Shown here: piece after piece, positions 22,860 to 34,166 of the stretch | How positions within the stretch are numbered: the stretch's first letter is position 1 | Layout of the letters: every line of letters starts with the position of its first letter | Assembly: GCF_022539665.2 (NCBI RefSeq) | Contig: NC_081336.1 | Location: 1 to 64,000 of the forward strand | Direction: 5' to 3' | Source: Daphnia carinata | Taxonomy: Eukaryota; Arthropoda; Branchiopoda; Diplostraca; Daphniidae | DNA: 64,000 nt | Position numbers and translations under genes: made by a program | Notes under the pieces: model-generated | The model's input: the letters and a program-made list of their open reading frames with translations, nothing else | Databases searched by the model: none | What the model was told of the DNA's origin: nothing

Positions 22860-23360
22860 AACAGAGAAATAAATATCCGATCCAATAACGCTGCTTCTGC
22901 CATCAATGTTGGTATTCGCAAAACTAGCCGCAAACTATTAGTATTTCTGATATTTTACGTACAGCAAACAAACACTACATCACTGCAAAAAGAAAATAAA
23001 TAAATAAAAACTTTATAATAAAAAAGAAGAATAGCGCTGATTTTCCTTGTGCCTTGAGTCTTCTACACCAAGATACCTGCCTCTCATAAGCGTTACCAAT
23101 AGTACGAAGTTCCATTTTTCGTACTCCACCAAATGTGTCTGGTGGCATTTGGCGTATCACTCCACCGCTATGTCTTTACAACCATAAATACAGGTTAAAA
23201 CAGCATTTTTATACTGCATTCCTACATGTTATCAGCCAATGACGGTCGTTTTTTGGTGTCGACACCAGTAATAGATTAGGCTAAACATTGTTCCCGCTAA
23301 GTTAAAAAAACATAACTTTTCTTCATCAACGTTATTGGATCGGATATTTATTTCTCTGTT
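22860..23360. mobile_element. candidate element with 31-bp terminal inverted repeats, left copy
   Basis: Positions 22860-22890 and 23330-23360 are perfect reverse complements (31 bp; outer end AACAGAGAAATAAATATCCG). About 440 bp lie between them, including a minus-strand open frame (23160-22975) of unknown identity. This matches a non-autonomous DNA transposon in shape. No obvious target-site duplication flanks it, so the call is tentative. Confidence 0.5.
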
Positions 23361-23581
23361 CTCTGATCTTGTCGGGCCTCTGGCAAAAAAAATTAACCTT
23401 CCTTTAGTGTGTTTCTCCCCCTTTTTGTACAGCCCTTAGTTTGTTTTGCCTCGGGGTCCTACCTACAAAATATTAGCATTTATTTTTTGTTTAAGGAAAC
23501 GGATCTGACAGTGTTCAGTACAGGCAACAACTCTTGTAGTAAACGATCAATTTGAAATCTTTTGCTCAGAGAATCCCCAGG

Positions 23582-23611
23582 TATATAAAGGGCCATAGTA
23601 TCCACTCAGTT
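23582..23611 (+). promoter_or_regulatory. TATA box and initiator of secreted-protein gene, left copy
   Basis: TATATAAA (23582-23589) is followed at 23606-23611 by TCAGTT, the arthropod initiator consensus, at correct spacing for transcription from A23608. A 5' UTR exon would run to 23670 (AAG|GTACGC), and the 5' UTR intron ends at CAG 23749-23751, directly before the ATG. Confidence 0.7.
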
Positions 23612-23751
23612 CAGCATCCAGCATCCGTCGGTGAAACAGCAAACAGCTCCGTTTTATCCTTCCTCTCAAGGTACGCTTTTTTAATAACATTATTTTTGTT
23701 TCAATTCAATTTGTTCAATGAAATTTCGTGTTTAAAAACAAAAACTAACAG

Positions 23752-24721
23752 ATGAAATTCGCACTGATCTTCCTGCTGTCGGCTGTTGTCGACATGTCCC
23801 AGCAACAATTCTTGCGGCCTAGGCCGCACGGATTGGTCTGGTGGTCACCTTATTTACATCCGCAACCGTATGCCTCCAACGACTTCCACTTGGGCCAATC
23901 TCTTTACGACGATGTCGAGCAAGAGCACGTATCGGCTCGCCGTTTCAGACCTTCTCGACCCATCCCAGTTTACCAGGCAAGCCCAACACCTTTTCGCTGG
24001 TCCCAACGTGCAATATCTAACCCTTTAATTTCATTTAGATTGAGGATTTGAACGCCGACTTGTCGGACGACGGTCAAACTAACAACGAAGTCAATGGACA
24101 GGCACAGTTTCCAGACAGCCAGCAAAGAGTCAACGTCTACAGAGGATTCAATGAAGGTCGATTCTTTTTCAGCAGCACAATCAACAATCCTTTCTTAAAA
24201 ACAGCCACGTTCACTCTAACTTCGACTGTTACCACCGTTATTTCTACCTTAAATTGCGTACCGGTAGCCAACCTGGCCGTCAATCCGGCACCAGTTTGCC
24301 CTGGGCGCAAAAGACGTGGAATGGACGACAGTGAAACCCATCAGTTCCCCATCACTCCATCGGAAACCCTTAAGTATTATTGTAATTCCAAGTGGTTAAA
24401 AAATGCAATCAACATTCACGATGTTGGGTTTCATTTCGTAGGTTGACCCCAACAGCTGTTCCGTCTCTAGAATTAGAAGCTCGTCAACTCTTCGCCGATG
24501 AGCAGAAGAACGCACACGAATTGATTTCATCAAAGGAGGTCGTGAACGAATTCGTACCCGTAGAGGCTGAAAAACCGAGACAGAAACGTTTTTTCTTTGG
24601 TGGATTTGTGGCTTCTACTACGGTCTTTTCCTATGCGTTTACCGGAATAGTTGTGACGAACGAAGTTCTTTTTGACCCGCCTGCCGCTTGCCTACCAGCC
24701 GGCTTTGTGGTCTGCCCATAA
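23752..24721 (+). CDS. secreted protein of unrecognised family, left palindrome copy
   Basis: Exons 23752-23976, 24039-24373 and 24442-24721 give 840 nt, 279 residues. Intron 1 most likely uses a GC donor (CAG|GCAAGC); a GT donor at 23967 would also keep frame. A signal peptide (MKFALIFLLSAVV) opens it. The middle has NPFLKTATFTLTSTVTTV, CVPVANL and then the basic site RKRR (165-168). The end has RQKR (233-236), a hydrophobic segment and CLPAGFVVC plus one extra Pro. Both basic sites fit furin-type cleavage, so I infer an exported, processed protein. I recognise no family or function. The members at 25483-26449, 32216-32484 and 34309-35252 share this layout. Confidence 0.75.
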
Positions 24722-24799
24722 AAACGAAGCCGTTTTCGTTTTTTCTGACGTAATTACAAGCTTTTTAATCAGACAAAGATTCACGCAAACTGGCCATCG

Positions 24800-25399
24800 G
24801 TCCCAATTCCGATAAGTTTCAGTTTTTGCCGAAAATTTTTTTAAACCCGACTGATAAATAAGCCCGACTCGTAAGTCGGGCTTAAAATTTTTTCGACTAG
24901 TACCATTCTGATTTCAGGGTAGTAAAAACTAAATTTCATAGCCAAAGGCATCAAATATTTTCTTTCCTTCCCCAAAAAAATGTTAGGTTCAAATCTGTAG
25001 AGATATTGTTCGGGATTCGAATGTTACGACGGTGGCGTATCTGATTGGTAGGTGGAGGGCAGGTTGGTTATGCTGACTCTTAAGTGTATGGTTGTCTGGT
25101 ATAAGCAGAGCAAAATACTTGCTTGCGGTCGGGACGGTTCAATTTACTGCCCGCAATCACGCAGGGCGTTGACGAAGACATATAAAATAAAAGCCAACTC
25201 GATGCAAAAAGGACGAATGCTTCTAAAAATCTATTTAACCAAGAACAAGGTCATGCAAAAAACAAACGGTTCTTGCCCAATTCCAGCACCGATGTAAACA
25301 AGTCATTGAATAAAATAAGTAACACGAATAGCATACAAATTAGGGTCTCAAAAATCAAGTGGTGGAATGTGGCATAACAACATTTGCATAACATGCACA
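24800..25399. other. 600-bp spacer of the large palindrome
   Basis: This is the only unpaired sequence between the arms. It contains a hairpin, AAGCCCGACTCGTAAGTCGGGCTT (shown here as AAGCCCGAC, loop, GTCGGGCTT; about 24861-24884), also found as a motif at 40.3-40.97 kb. An 81-codon open frame (25052-25297) has no recognisable features. Confidence 0.7.
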
Positions 25400-25482
25400 C
25401 GATGGCCAGTTTGCGTGAATCTTTGTCTGATTAAAAAGCTTTTAATTACGTCAGAAAAAAACGAAAACGGCTTACGTTTTTA

Positions 25483-26449
25483 TTAGCAGACCACAAAGCC
25501 GGCTGGTAAGCAAGCGGCAGGCGGGTTAAAAAGAACTGTGTTCGTCACAGCTGTTCCGATAAACGAATAGGAAAAGATCGTAGTAGAAGCCACAAATCCA
25601 CCAAAGAAGAAACGTTTCTGTCTCGGTTTTTCAGCCTCTACGGGTACGAATTCGTTCACGACCTCCTTTGATGAAATCAATTCGTGTGCGTTCTTCTGCT
25701 CATCGGCGATGAGTTGACGAGCTTCTAATTCTAGAGACGGAACAGCTGTTGGGGTCAACCTACGAAATGAAACCCAACATCGTGAATGTTGATTGCATTT
25801 TTTAACCGCTTGGAATTACAATAATACTTAAGGGTTTCCGATGGAGTGATGGGGAACTGATAGGTTTCACTGTCGTCCATTCCACGTCTTTTGCGCCCAG
25901 GGCAAACTGGTGCCGGATTGACGGCCAGGTTGGCTACCGGTACGCATCTGATGATCTCAGAAACGGTGGTAACAGTCGAAGTTAGAGTGAACGTGGCTGT
26001 TTTAAAGAAGGGGTTGTTGGTTTTGCTGCTGAAAAAGAATCGACCTTCATTGAATCCTCTGTAGACGTTGACTCTTTGCTGGCTGTCTGGAAACTGTGCC
26101 TGTCCATTGACTTCGTTGTTAGTTTGACCGTCGTCCGACAAGTCGGCGTTCAAATCCTCAATCTAAATGAAATTAAAGGGTTAGATATTGCACGTTGGGA
26201 CGAGCGAAAAGGTGTTGGGCTTGCCTGGTAAACTGGGATGGGTCGAGAAGGTCTGAAACGGCGAGCCGATACGTGCTCTTGCTCGACATCGTCGTAAAGA
26301 GATTGGCCCAAGTGGAAGTCGTTGGAGGCATACGGTTGCGGATGTAAATAAGGTGACCACCAGACCAATCCGTGCGGCCTAGGCCGCAAGAATTGTTGCT
26401 GGGACATGTCGACAACAGCCGACAGCAGGAAGATCAGTGCGAATTTCAT
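25483..26449 (-). CDS. secreted protein of unrecognised family, right palindrome copy
   Basis: Mirror copy with exons 26449-26225, 26162-25828 and 25759-25483, 837 nt, 278 residues. It ends at CLPAGFVVC, as the member at 34309-35252 ends at CLPAGYGIC, so the extra Pro of the left copy is probably derived. It differs from the left copy at about 17 residues, all in the mature part: 122, 123, 128, 143-147 and 176, then 204, 248, 252, 254, 256, 257, 261 and 265. In exon 3 the segment before CVPVANL is VSEIIR instead of VISTLN. Signal peptide, RKRR and RQKR sites are conserved. Unknown function. Confidence 0.75.
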
Positions 26450-26589
26450 CTGTTAGTTTTTGTTTTTAAACACGAAATTTCATTGAACAAATTGAATTGA
26501 AACAAAAATAATGTTATTAAAAAAGCGTACCTTGAGAGGAAGGATAAAACGGAGCTGTTTGCTGTTTCACCGACGGATGCTGGATGCTG

Positions 26590-26619
26590 AACTGAGTGGA
26601 TACTATGGCCCTTTATATA
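26590..26619 (-). promoter_or_regulatory. TATA box and initiator of secreted-protein gene, right copy
   Basis: Mirror image of the left promoter: TATATAAA at 26619-26612 and TCAGTT at 26595-26590. The flanking sequence is identical, so the two genes would be transcribed convergently toward the palindrome axis under the same control. Confidence 0.7.
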
Positions 26620-26842
26620 CCTGGGGATTCTCTGAGCAAAAGATTTCAAATTGATCGTTTACTACAAGAGTTGTTGCCTGTACTGAACACTGTCAGATCC
26701 GTTTCCTTAAACAAAAAAATAAATGCTAATATTTTGTAGGTAGGACCCCCGAGGCAAAACAAACTAAGGGCTGTACAAAAAGGGGGAGAAACACACTAAA
26801 GGAAGGTTAATTTTTTTTGCCAGAGGCCCGACAAGATCAGAG

Positions 26843-27343
26843 AACAGAGAAATAAATATCCGATCCAATAACGTTGATGAAGAAAAGTTATGTTTTTTTA
26901 ACTTAGCGGGAACAATGTTTAGCCTAATCTATTACTGGTGTCGACACCAAAAAACGACCGTCATTGGCTGATAACATGTAGGAATGCAGTATAAAAATGC
27001 TGTTTTAACCTGTATTTATGGTTGTAAAGACATAGCGGTGGAGTGATACGCCAAATGCCACCAGACACATTTGGTGGAGTACGAAAAATGGAACTTCGTA
27101 CTATTGGTAACGCTTATGAGAGGCAGGTATCTTGGTGTAGAAGACTCAAGGCACAAGGAAAATCAGCGCTATTCTTCTTTTTTATTATAAAGTTTTTATT
27201 TATTTATTTTCTTTTTGCAGTGATGTAGTGTTTGTTTGCTGTACGTAAAATATCAGAAATACTAATAGTTTGCGGCTAGTTTTGCGAATACCAACATTGA
27301 TGGCAGAAGCAGCGTTATTGGATCGGATATTTATTTCTCTGTT
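26843..27343. mobile_element. candidate element with 31-bp terminal inverted repeats, right copy
   Basis: Mirror copy of the element at 22860-23360, with termini 26843-26873 and 27313-27343. Confidence 0.5.
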
Positions 27344-27569
27344 CACGTGGACCAAGTCACGCAATACATTTAGCGACCCAACCTTGCTGGGGTTTTACTT
27401 GGCGATGTCAGAAGAATGACGAGAAAGTCCGGAAACGGAGGCCCTTGAATGATTCGTCTACTTAGATACAAACCTACGGTTATTTACGCAGCGTGTTCGG
27501 TAAACAGATATATAGGAAAACAGTTAACTGCTGTGGCTAAAAATCAGGGTGCAAGAGTTTGCTGTTGTA

Positions 27570-27800
27570 CTATGCAATCTCGTAACCTGCAGGTTGCCTC
27601 CATAGTTGAAGGTGCTTAAAATTTGCTGAATACCACGGATTGTATTTGGAACCAAACTGGACCATGCCCATTGATTCAAGAGACCTGTTGAGTCTTATTA
27701 GCTTGCGGAAGTCTTCAACCGGATAATCTGGAAGATGGATTTCGAGAGCTAGTTGTCGAATCCTCGACAGCTTGCCAGTTTGAATAATGCCAGAACTCAA
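27570..27800 (-). pseudogene. METTL24-like methyltransferase C-terminal fragment, right copy
   Basis: Mirror copy of 22403-22633, identical in protein sequence, with the same TAG in place of the conserved Trp codon. The lesion therefore predates the inverted duplication, or both copies were homogenised. Confidence 0.5.
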
Positions 27801-28865
27801 GAGTGAGATCAGAACTCAGGAAATAGGGCAATGGCAACAACTTAAGCAATGCAAACAGGTATAAGAATGGTTTAAAACTCAATCACATCATGATTTTATT
27901 CTGTTTTGTCTTTTAGATTAATGCCACTATCCTGTAGATACTCAACAGTACATCAGTGTTGAATGTAGAAATTTAGAAATAGTACTTCTACTTAAAAATT
28001 TCGAGGTTTATGTCTTTCGTTTGATATTCGGGCGCAATTTAGAGATGCACGCTGAGGAACTATCACGATTGGCAGATGCGAAGCTGTTGGCAACCACAAA
28101 GGAGTGACAGCTTAAACTCTTGGGCGCTTCCTTCAAGCAACGGCTTGACCGACGCAGTGAAAGTAAGAGACAAGGACGTTCAAACCCATACTTTGTGACC
28201 TATCACTTCCGGCTGCCCCCAAAATTATTTTATATGTTTACAGCGGAAATTTGACATTGCTAGTTGAATATTTTAGAATTTTCAGGCAAACACGTATTTT
28301 TTAAAGTGGTGTATTCTCTTTATCCACATGGTATGTGCAGCCTGCGTTTTACTGTTTTGGGTGGGGATAAAAGTTTCCTATTGCTTTGTAACAGACTAGT
28401 ATGGGCTTCGCTAGCATGCAAAAAGTACCAGAAAACAAATAGTGTTGCTAACTATTGGGATTTGAATGGTGCTAGATGTCATGCCTAACGTCTAGCTCTC
28501 CAAAACGTTTGACAAGCTCACAATCGAAGACGACGAATGACAGAGGAGAAACGCACAACGCAGCGTGTTTATTCAAGCTGTTCCTCTGGAATGTGACAAG
28601 GCTTCATTTTTAACAATTAGACTGAAGTGTCAGCAGCCTTTTCCGATGCTCCGTTCCCTCTCTCTTTTCATTTTCTTTTTTTTTTTTGAGTCCAGTCCTG
28701 CGGTCCTCGGGTTCACCAAGCACTTATGAAATTGGCTGATCATCGTTGTTCTTAACTTCGATCGTGATCTGTGTCTAGGAAACTTCAAGATTTTTGTTTA
28801 TACAACACAATATCATGGTAATTTTGCGGATCTAGATTGTGAATGCACAATATTCATCAAGGATC
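27801..28865. other. right arm, no recognised gene
   Basis: Mirror of 21343-22402, including the T-rich run near 28670-28690. Confidence 0.45.
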
Positions 28866-29155
28866 ATGACAGCAGCAGATAACTACGTCGATTACATGGA
28901 GGATGTTGGGCCGATCACGCAGTCGGTTGAATTGGAAACATTCAAAACGGCACTGTTTTCTTTTATGAAAGGTTGCTTCTAGAAGACACTGAGACCGAAT
29001 TCAGACGTTTATTGAACGTCATTCATTTCAGCGATCCTCATCATCCTGTCGATCCGAAGAGGATGCGTTGCACACTTCTTTTACAATTAGCGACACCTAG
29101 ACTCTTGGTATATAATACCGCCTTTGTTTCATTTGTTGTAATCGAATTGTTTTAA
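28866..29155 (+). pseudogene. sulfotransferase-like C-terminal fragment, right copy
   Basis: Mirror copy of 21047-21336. VFFYERLLLEDTETEFRRLL is read from about 28955, and the DNYVDYMED piece (from 28866) is in a different frame, as in the left arm. Confidence 0.42.
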
Positions 29156-30310
29156 CTGAATGTCTTATAAAGTACATTTAATACCACACGCAAATCCAAG
29201 CCTTTGATTTTCGACACTACATTGACCCTTGTATACGGTAGATTGGATTCCCCAAAAGAAGAAAATTTACTTTCACCGACCCGACACGTTGCAACTTGTC
29301 TGATCATGCAATCGGAAAAGGCAATCGAAAATAATGTTTTTTAGTCTCTGTTCATATCAGTATCTGTCTGTCGAATAATTTTGAAGCCAACGGTTTTGGT
29401 TACGAAAGCATCTATTGCGCAATAACTGTTTTTCAGCCAACGCAATAACTCTTCTGCCTTTTATGACAGTGGCATGAGTCTGAGTCATCTTTCACAGAAA
29501 AGGAGAGAAGCCCTTGGTTTGTTGGCAATCAGTTATCCGGTTGAATTCAAGGACAACCAAACCTTTATCGTGGGGTTGTCGAATGCCACTTCAGTTGCTT
29601 ATTTTCGTATTATTTGCTGTAGCCTGGATTTTTCTTGTGGTGGGGCCACTTTACTATATTCACGACTAGTGGTCAAGGGCCATCATTATTCTCGGCAATT
29701 CAGATGGCGGCTGCTGTTCTATTACGTAGTACAGTAACGTTTGTGAACATTAAACAGGTGACAAAACATAACTTGCTTTTCCTGGTTTAGTGCTGTTGAC
29801 TCAAGCGAAGAATCAAGATGAGCTTGCAGAACTTACGATGAAACAATCATGTTTCAAAATATGACTGCAGGTGGCAAAAAGCCATAAAGATAGCTGTCGA
29901 CATCCACTCGACAAGTATATACAAATACCCCTGACTTGCAGAACGGAAAATACCCACCTTTTATTTTTTTAAAGCAGCAGAACACAGAAGTGATGTGTAA
30001 ACAGAAAGTAAATATGAAATTTGGTGAGGAACCAATAGGATTCTCATTTTACCGGCCACGACTGTGAACGCTAAGGCCTACACTCTTGCTGGCTCTAAAG
30101 CTGTCGCACCGTGTATATAAGTATCAGTCGTCTAGGTCCTTTACCGGTGACTATTTTAAGTTTTTTCTATGTCGCTCCCTTGTAATGTTGTGCGCACAAT
30201 ATGCTACCAATTGTGTATTGGGCGCACAACAATACATGAGCATACATTGAACGTATACCGTAGACATAACAGTAGTCAGCACAACATCTAGCCATGTACG
30301 AATTCATTAA
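29156..30310. other. right arm, no recognised gene
   Basis: Mirror of 19892-21046. The hydrophobic MPLQLLIFVLFAVAW segment is at 29583-29669. No gene body is recognised. Confidence 0.45.
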
Positions 30311-31199
30311 ATGCTACACCATGAAATGGATGTAGCCCTGTCTTTAAACGGAGTGTACAGGGCAATTATTCGAAACATTCCCTCCCCGGCCGTAGGAATA
30401 TTTATCGTTGTTACCATTTCAAAAACAAGATACTATGCAGGTAATACAGGACGTCTCAGTGAAGGGCTTGAAAGGGAAGAAAACATTTCTGTAGAGACCC
30501 TAGCTACGGATCAGGAACTCGACAAGGCATTGACAACCAGCAAACGCAATCATTTAAAATCTATTTTGATAGGGAACAGTCCAGAACGAATCGAAACAGC
30601 CGTTTTCCGTTCAGGTCACGAGCCGTTTGTTCGACATGGATGCGACGTTTCCCAATATGGCATATTCCACAACGAATCAGCTTTGCCACTAAAAGATTAC
30701 GACGCCATCATCATGAACATGCACGTCATCTGGTTAACTGAATTACCTTACTTTAAAAGACGACCACACCAACGTTTCATCTTTATGAAGCAAGAGTCGC
30801 CAGCCTCGATGTTTTTACTCAACGTCAGTCCTATTTACTCAAATACTATTTCTACTCAAATACAAATTTTATTTGTCTTTTGAAAATTCGATGTGCGACG
30901 ATTATGTCACGGAAAAGTTTTTTGAGATTATGAAACGTAACATTGTACCGATCGTATACGGTGGAGCCAATTATACTCAGATCGCTCCTCCGCATTCGTT
31001 CATCGATGCCTTAAAATGCACGCCGGAGACGTTGGCAGTGATGATTGATATCGGAATGCTTCAAGTACGTCATAGTCCAACTGAAGTAGTTGTTAAAAGA
31101 GGCCATGTTGTCAATAGATCTCAAGGCGAATGGGGATTCCTGAGTGAAAAAAATCAACCGCTGGTTTGGATTGCGTCCGCTAGGGAAGTCGGGCGTTAA
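30311..31199 (+). pseudogene. internally deleted GT10 fucosyltransferase-like gene, right copy
   Basis: Mirror of 19003-19891, identical over the shared part. The N-domain runs 30311-30820 and the C-part (LSFENSMCDDYVTEKFF) from about 30867. After 31174 the sequence leaves the inverted repeat and the frame ends with a different tail, SAREVGR, followed by a TTAAG repeat. The same central deletion is present. Confidence 0.7.
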
Positions 31200-31212
31200 G
31201 TTAAGTTAAGTT
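31195..31212. repeat. short TTAAG tandem repeat at palindrome edge
   Basis: Three TTAAG units followed by TTA lie exactly between the right GT10 copy and an oppositely oriented GT10 fragment. Confidence 0.7.
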
Positions 31213-31544
31213 ACATATTCGTTGTTAAACACGACAATGGCAGCATCATAGTGCTGAATCGGGGAACCCAAACGATAGCCGGAGATTTCGAATTGCGTAA
31301 AAGCGCAGCCTTTTTCGGTGAAAACTTTCTTGCCAAAGCCAAAGGCTCGAACCTCTTTACGCAGCGTTCGACTCCATACTAAAATTCGTTTAATTGCATT
31401 GTCTTTACTGATATTGTTGATGTACTGAGTGTGCGCATCTTTGGACTCTGTTTGCAACCAAAATTTCTGTGGCCAAAAAAAGGAAAAAAACTCCAGCGAC
31501 CAATAGGAAGGTAGCCAATTTGAATGAACGCCCATGCCTTCCAT
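31206..31544 (-). pseudogene. GT10 fucosyltransferase N-terminal fragment
   Basis: The minus strand reads KRILVWSRTL, RAFGFGKKVFTEKGCAF and SPIQHYDAAIVVFNN, the N-domain pattern of GT10 enzymes (ILYW..., GFG..PF....C, YDA..F). A signal-anchor-like stretch (FKLATFLLVAGVFFLF) upstream is in another frame, separated by a T-run where a one-base change would restore continuity. The fragment stops at the TTAAG repeat, so the catalytic half is missing. No other gene body is recognised upstream to 31752. Confidence 0.6.
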
Positions 31545-31752
31545 ACTTCAATAGCTTTGTTATTCCCTAAAATTTAAGTGTAATAAAATTATTGTTAGTA
31601 GACGTATCCACTGAAAAAATAACCAGAAAAACAAACTGGTTTACCTTTATACAAGCGATTTTATTCTTCGGTCTCACACGGTGGGACTTTGAATTCGCAT
31701 TTCGCATTAAATGCTTACCGTTGTCTGAAATTGCTTTTAGTGCGAATTTCAT

Positions 31753-32215
31753 TCATAGTGTAACTGACCACAAGTGTTCCTTTGATGAAAAATGCCGGAA
31801 CAAACTTCCACATAAACCTTTTGTGTCTTGAATAAATCAAGTTTAACAATTCTTTGAATTCCACTGGCTTGCTTGTTCTTATTTTGACGTCTCCACTACG
31901 CTGTCCGCAATTGACGATTGGTGATCATGTCACGCTCTTAGCTATAAAGAGCAACAACGTTAAAAAGTTTAAATGCACATTTTCTCATTATTCTCTATTG
32001 TTAGGAATTTTTGGCAAATGAGTAAAGAATGCTAAGTCCCATGATGTCTCATCTTCATTCTTCATAATGGCCATCTAATTGACCGGCTTTGAGTTATTGT
32101 AGAGACGTAATCCGTATATGAGGTATTCATAAACTTTAAGCTGAAAGTCCTTGACGTAGTGGAAAAGAACTGTATAAGGAGAACAGCATTTGATGTCCTA
32201 AAATAAAGGAAAAAA
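31753..32215. other. intergenic, no gene seen
   Basis: No conserved frame is recognised between the GT10 fragment and the secreted-protein fragment. Confidence 0.45.
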
Positions 32216-32484
32216 CCCGCAATTCTCGTGTTTTGCCATTCGGAATATCTTCGTCGATGAATGACGATGGGGATTCGAACGGTGTGGCCACCATCGGCAC
32301 GCAAAATCGTGGTAAACGTTTCTTGCAACAAATTTGGAATGGATTTGCCACTGGAATAACCACAACTACATGGTCGGTGATCTCGAGCACCTTAGCTTCG
32401 ACGCTTGCTATTCCTGGAGTCAGTACCGTCCTTCCGTGCTTACCAGCTGGTTACGGTGTTTGCCAACTTGCGGTTGGCAAATAA
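32216..32484 (+). pseudogene. secreted-protein family, last-exon fragment
   Basis: It matches the last exon of the gene at 34309-35252: SSMNDD, NRGKRFLQQIWNGFATG, STLASTLAIPG, CLPAGYGVC. The tail runs on for six residues because the stop after the final Cys is lost. No signal-peptide exon or middle exon lies upstream, and similarity to the neighbour starts near 32216. I infer a partial duplicate without its own promoter. Confidence 0.65.
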
Positions 32485-34150
32485 AGCGCAATAACAGAAG
32501 CCAAAAGCTGCCGTTTGCACACGATCTAACGACATATCAGTAGAAATACTGGTACCGGTTTCTTTTGCGTCAATGTTTCGTATGTGATTCTGACAGTTCA
32601 TTGATGTTTTATTGTATTGCGTTATTGTATTGCTATCTTTTTCTCAATAAAGAGTAACATGAAACTTAGCCGACGTTAATCAAATTGGGTCTGACTATAA
32701 CTGTTTTCTACGTCGCTTCAGTTCATAACGTCGTAAGTTTTCACGCGGGTCGTATTCTGGCTAGTTGAGCCAGGTCTGTAACGCAATTTTAGCGTTTCTC
32801 CCTATTTTCTAGCTTTCGAACACACGGAAAACTTTTTATATGAACCGCGGTTGGTATCAGTCCTTCGTGGTTTTAAGTTTTTTTTACAATACCCACTTGT
32901 CCTGTCCCCAATCCATATACTCCCACTTGGCAAACGGAATGTGAATTGATCAGTTAGGTTTCCTTGAGTATTAAACGACGTAGCATATGTTGCCAATGTT
33001 TGGCGTGTCATAAGTAATATTGCGCACAGAGATATATTATTTAGCTTCGAATAATCATAATTGCTGCGTCATAACCTGCAAGGTGTTTACATCGTGCCTA
33101 ACTGACAGTAAATGAAAAATGTGACTCGTTCATGAGAACCCGTATAAAAATGTTAGATGACGCCCATGAACCAAGCGATTCGAAGGGGTGAACTTACCGA
33201 ACTTGACCGGTTAGATAAGTAAACAGGTGAAGTGTGGTACCATGACCGCTGCGTATCAGGTTTTTAAAGACAAGTTGAAGGTAAATACAGCCTGTTTGGA
33301 TGTATGTACTGTACATGTAGGTTACCGCGAGTGGTTCTTATGGCAAAAACTGGGCGCGACATCTTTATTTTCAAAGCAGTCAAACATCAATGCAAGCTCT
33401 AGCTCCCATGGTCAGGTTGGCAAACGCGCTTTTGGGCAAATCTTATCCAACTTGGGGACAAATTCTAAAGGGCATGAAGGACTCAGCACAATTCGGAAAA
33501 GAAAATTTGTTTAGTATTATATTCATACATTGCAGGTGTGCGACGTATCAGGTGCTTTCAGAACAGTGCGACGTATCAGGTGATGCTTTTAGAACAGTTG
33601 AAACATGGCAAATATTGTTTAACGAAACTGAAAAACAAAAAATAACATAGTCCTTTTCTAAATCAAGCCGACGGGGTGGATTTTCAAAAAAAGCTACCTT
33701 TCCGAAACTATCGATTTGATTCTTTTCTCCCCTTCCATACCTCCTACTGACACTCACCGAGAGGTTGAGGTAGGACCTACGGCAACGATCAAAGTCTGAG
33801 AGACTCGCTGCTGAAACGCCCATTTTTTCCAGTTGTGTGTGAACGTCACACCTGTCACCGACAACGTCTTAAAGCCTGAGACATGCTCAGGTGAATGCAG
33901 GTAAAACACAAATAAACAATAATTGTGAATCATCTTCGTAAACATCCATAATAATTTTTTTTATGCTTGTTTTTACCTAGTAAATCTTTGTTGTCGTATA
34001 CAGTTTAACACGTATAGCGTTTCGTGTAACCTAGGGGGACTACATTGTGCGTGCTATCCAAGTTCCTTAATTATAGAGTGCTGGAATCTTTGTCCTTATT
34101 TAATTTCGTAGATGACCGTAAACAAATACCTCAATTGCGGAAGGCTACCT
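32485..34150. other. intergenic, unassigned open frames only
   Basis: A plus-strand stretch at 33227-33650 has two overlapping open frames (starting MTAAYQVFKDKLKV and VRLANALLGKSYPTWG) with plausible splice sites, but I recognise no family. Everything else appears non-coding. Confidence 0.4.
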
Positions 34151-34156
34151 TACAGG

Positions 34157-34166
34157 TATATAAAAG
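34157..34166 (+). promoter_or_regulatory. TATA box of secreted-protein gene
   Basis: TATATAAAAG lies about 150 bp upstream of the ATG at 34309. As in the palindrome copies, an AG acceptor (TTTCTATAG, ending 34300) sits just before the start codon, implying a 5' UTR intron. The shared promoter layout supports common regulation. Confidence 0.6.

Larger units (their letters stand above)
19028..24799. repeat. left arm of 5.8 kb inverted repeat
   Basis: Each position x in this arm pairs with about 50202 minus x in 25400-31174, with shifts of only one or two bases at homopolymer runs. The outer edge is GCAATCC at 19028-19034 and the inner edge is GGCCATCG ending at 24799. All open frames compared between the arms encode identical proteins, except the secreted-protein gene at the inner end. 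Confidence 0.95.
25400..31174. repeat. right arm of 5.8 kb inverted repeat
   Basis: This is the mirror of 19028-24799 and carries the same elements in reverse order and orientation. It ends at GGATTGC (31168-31174), 25 bp before a short TTAAG tandem repeat. Confidence 0.95.
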
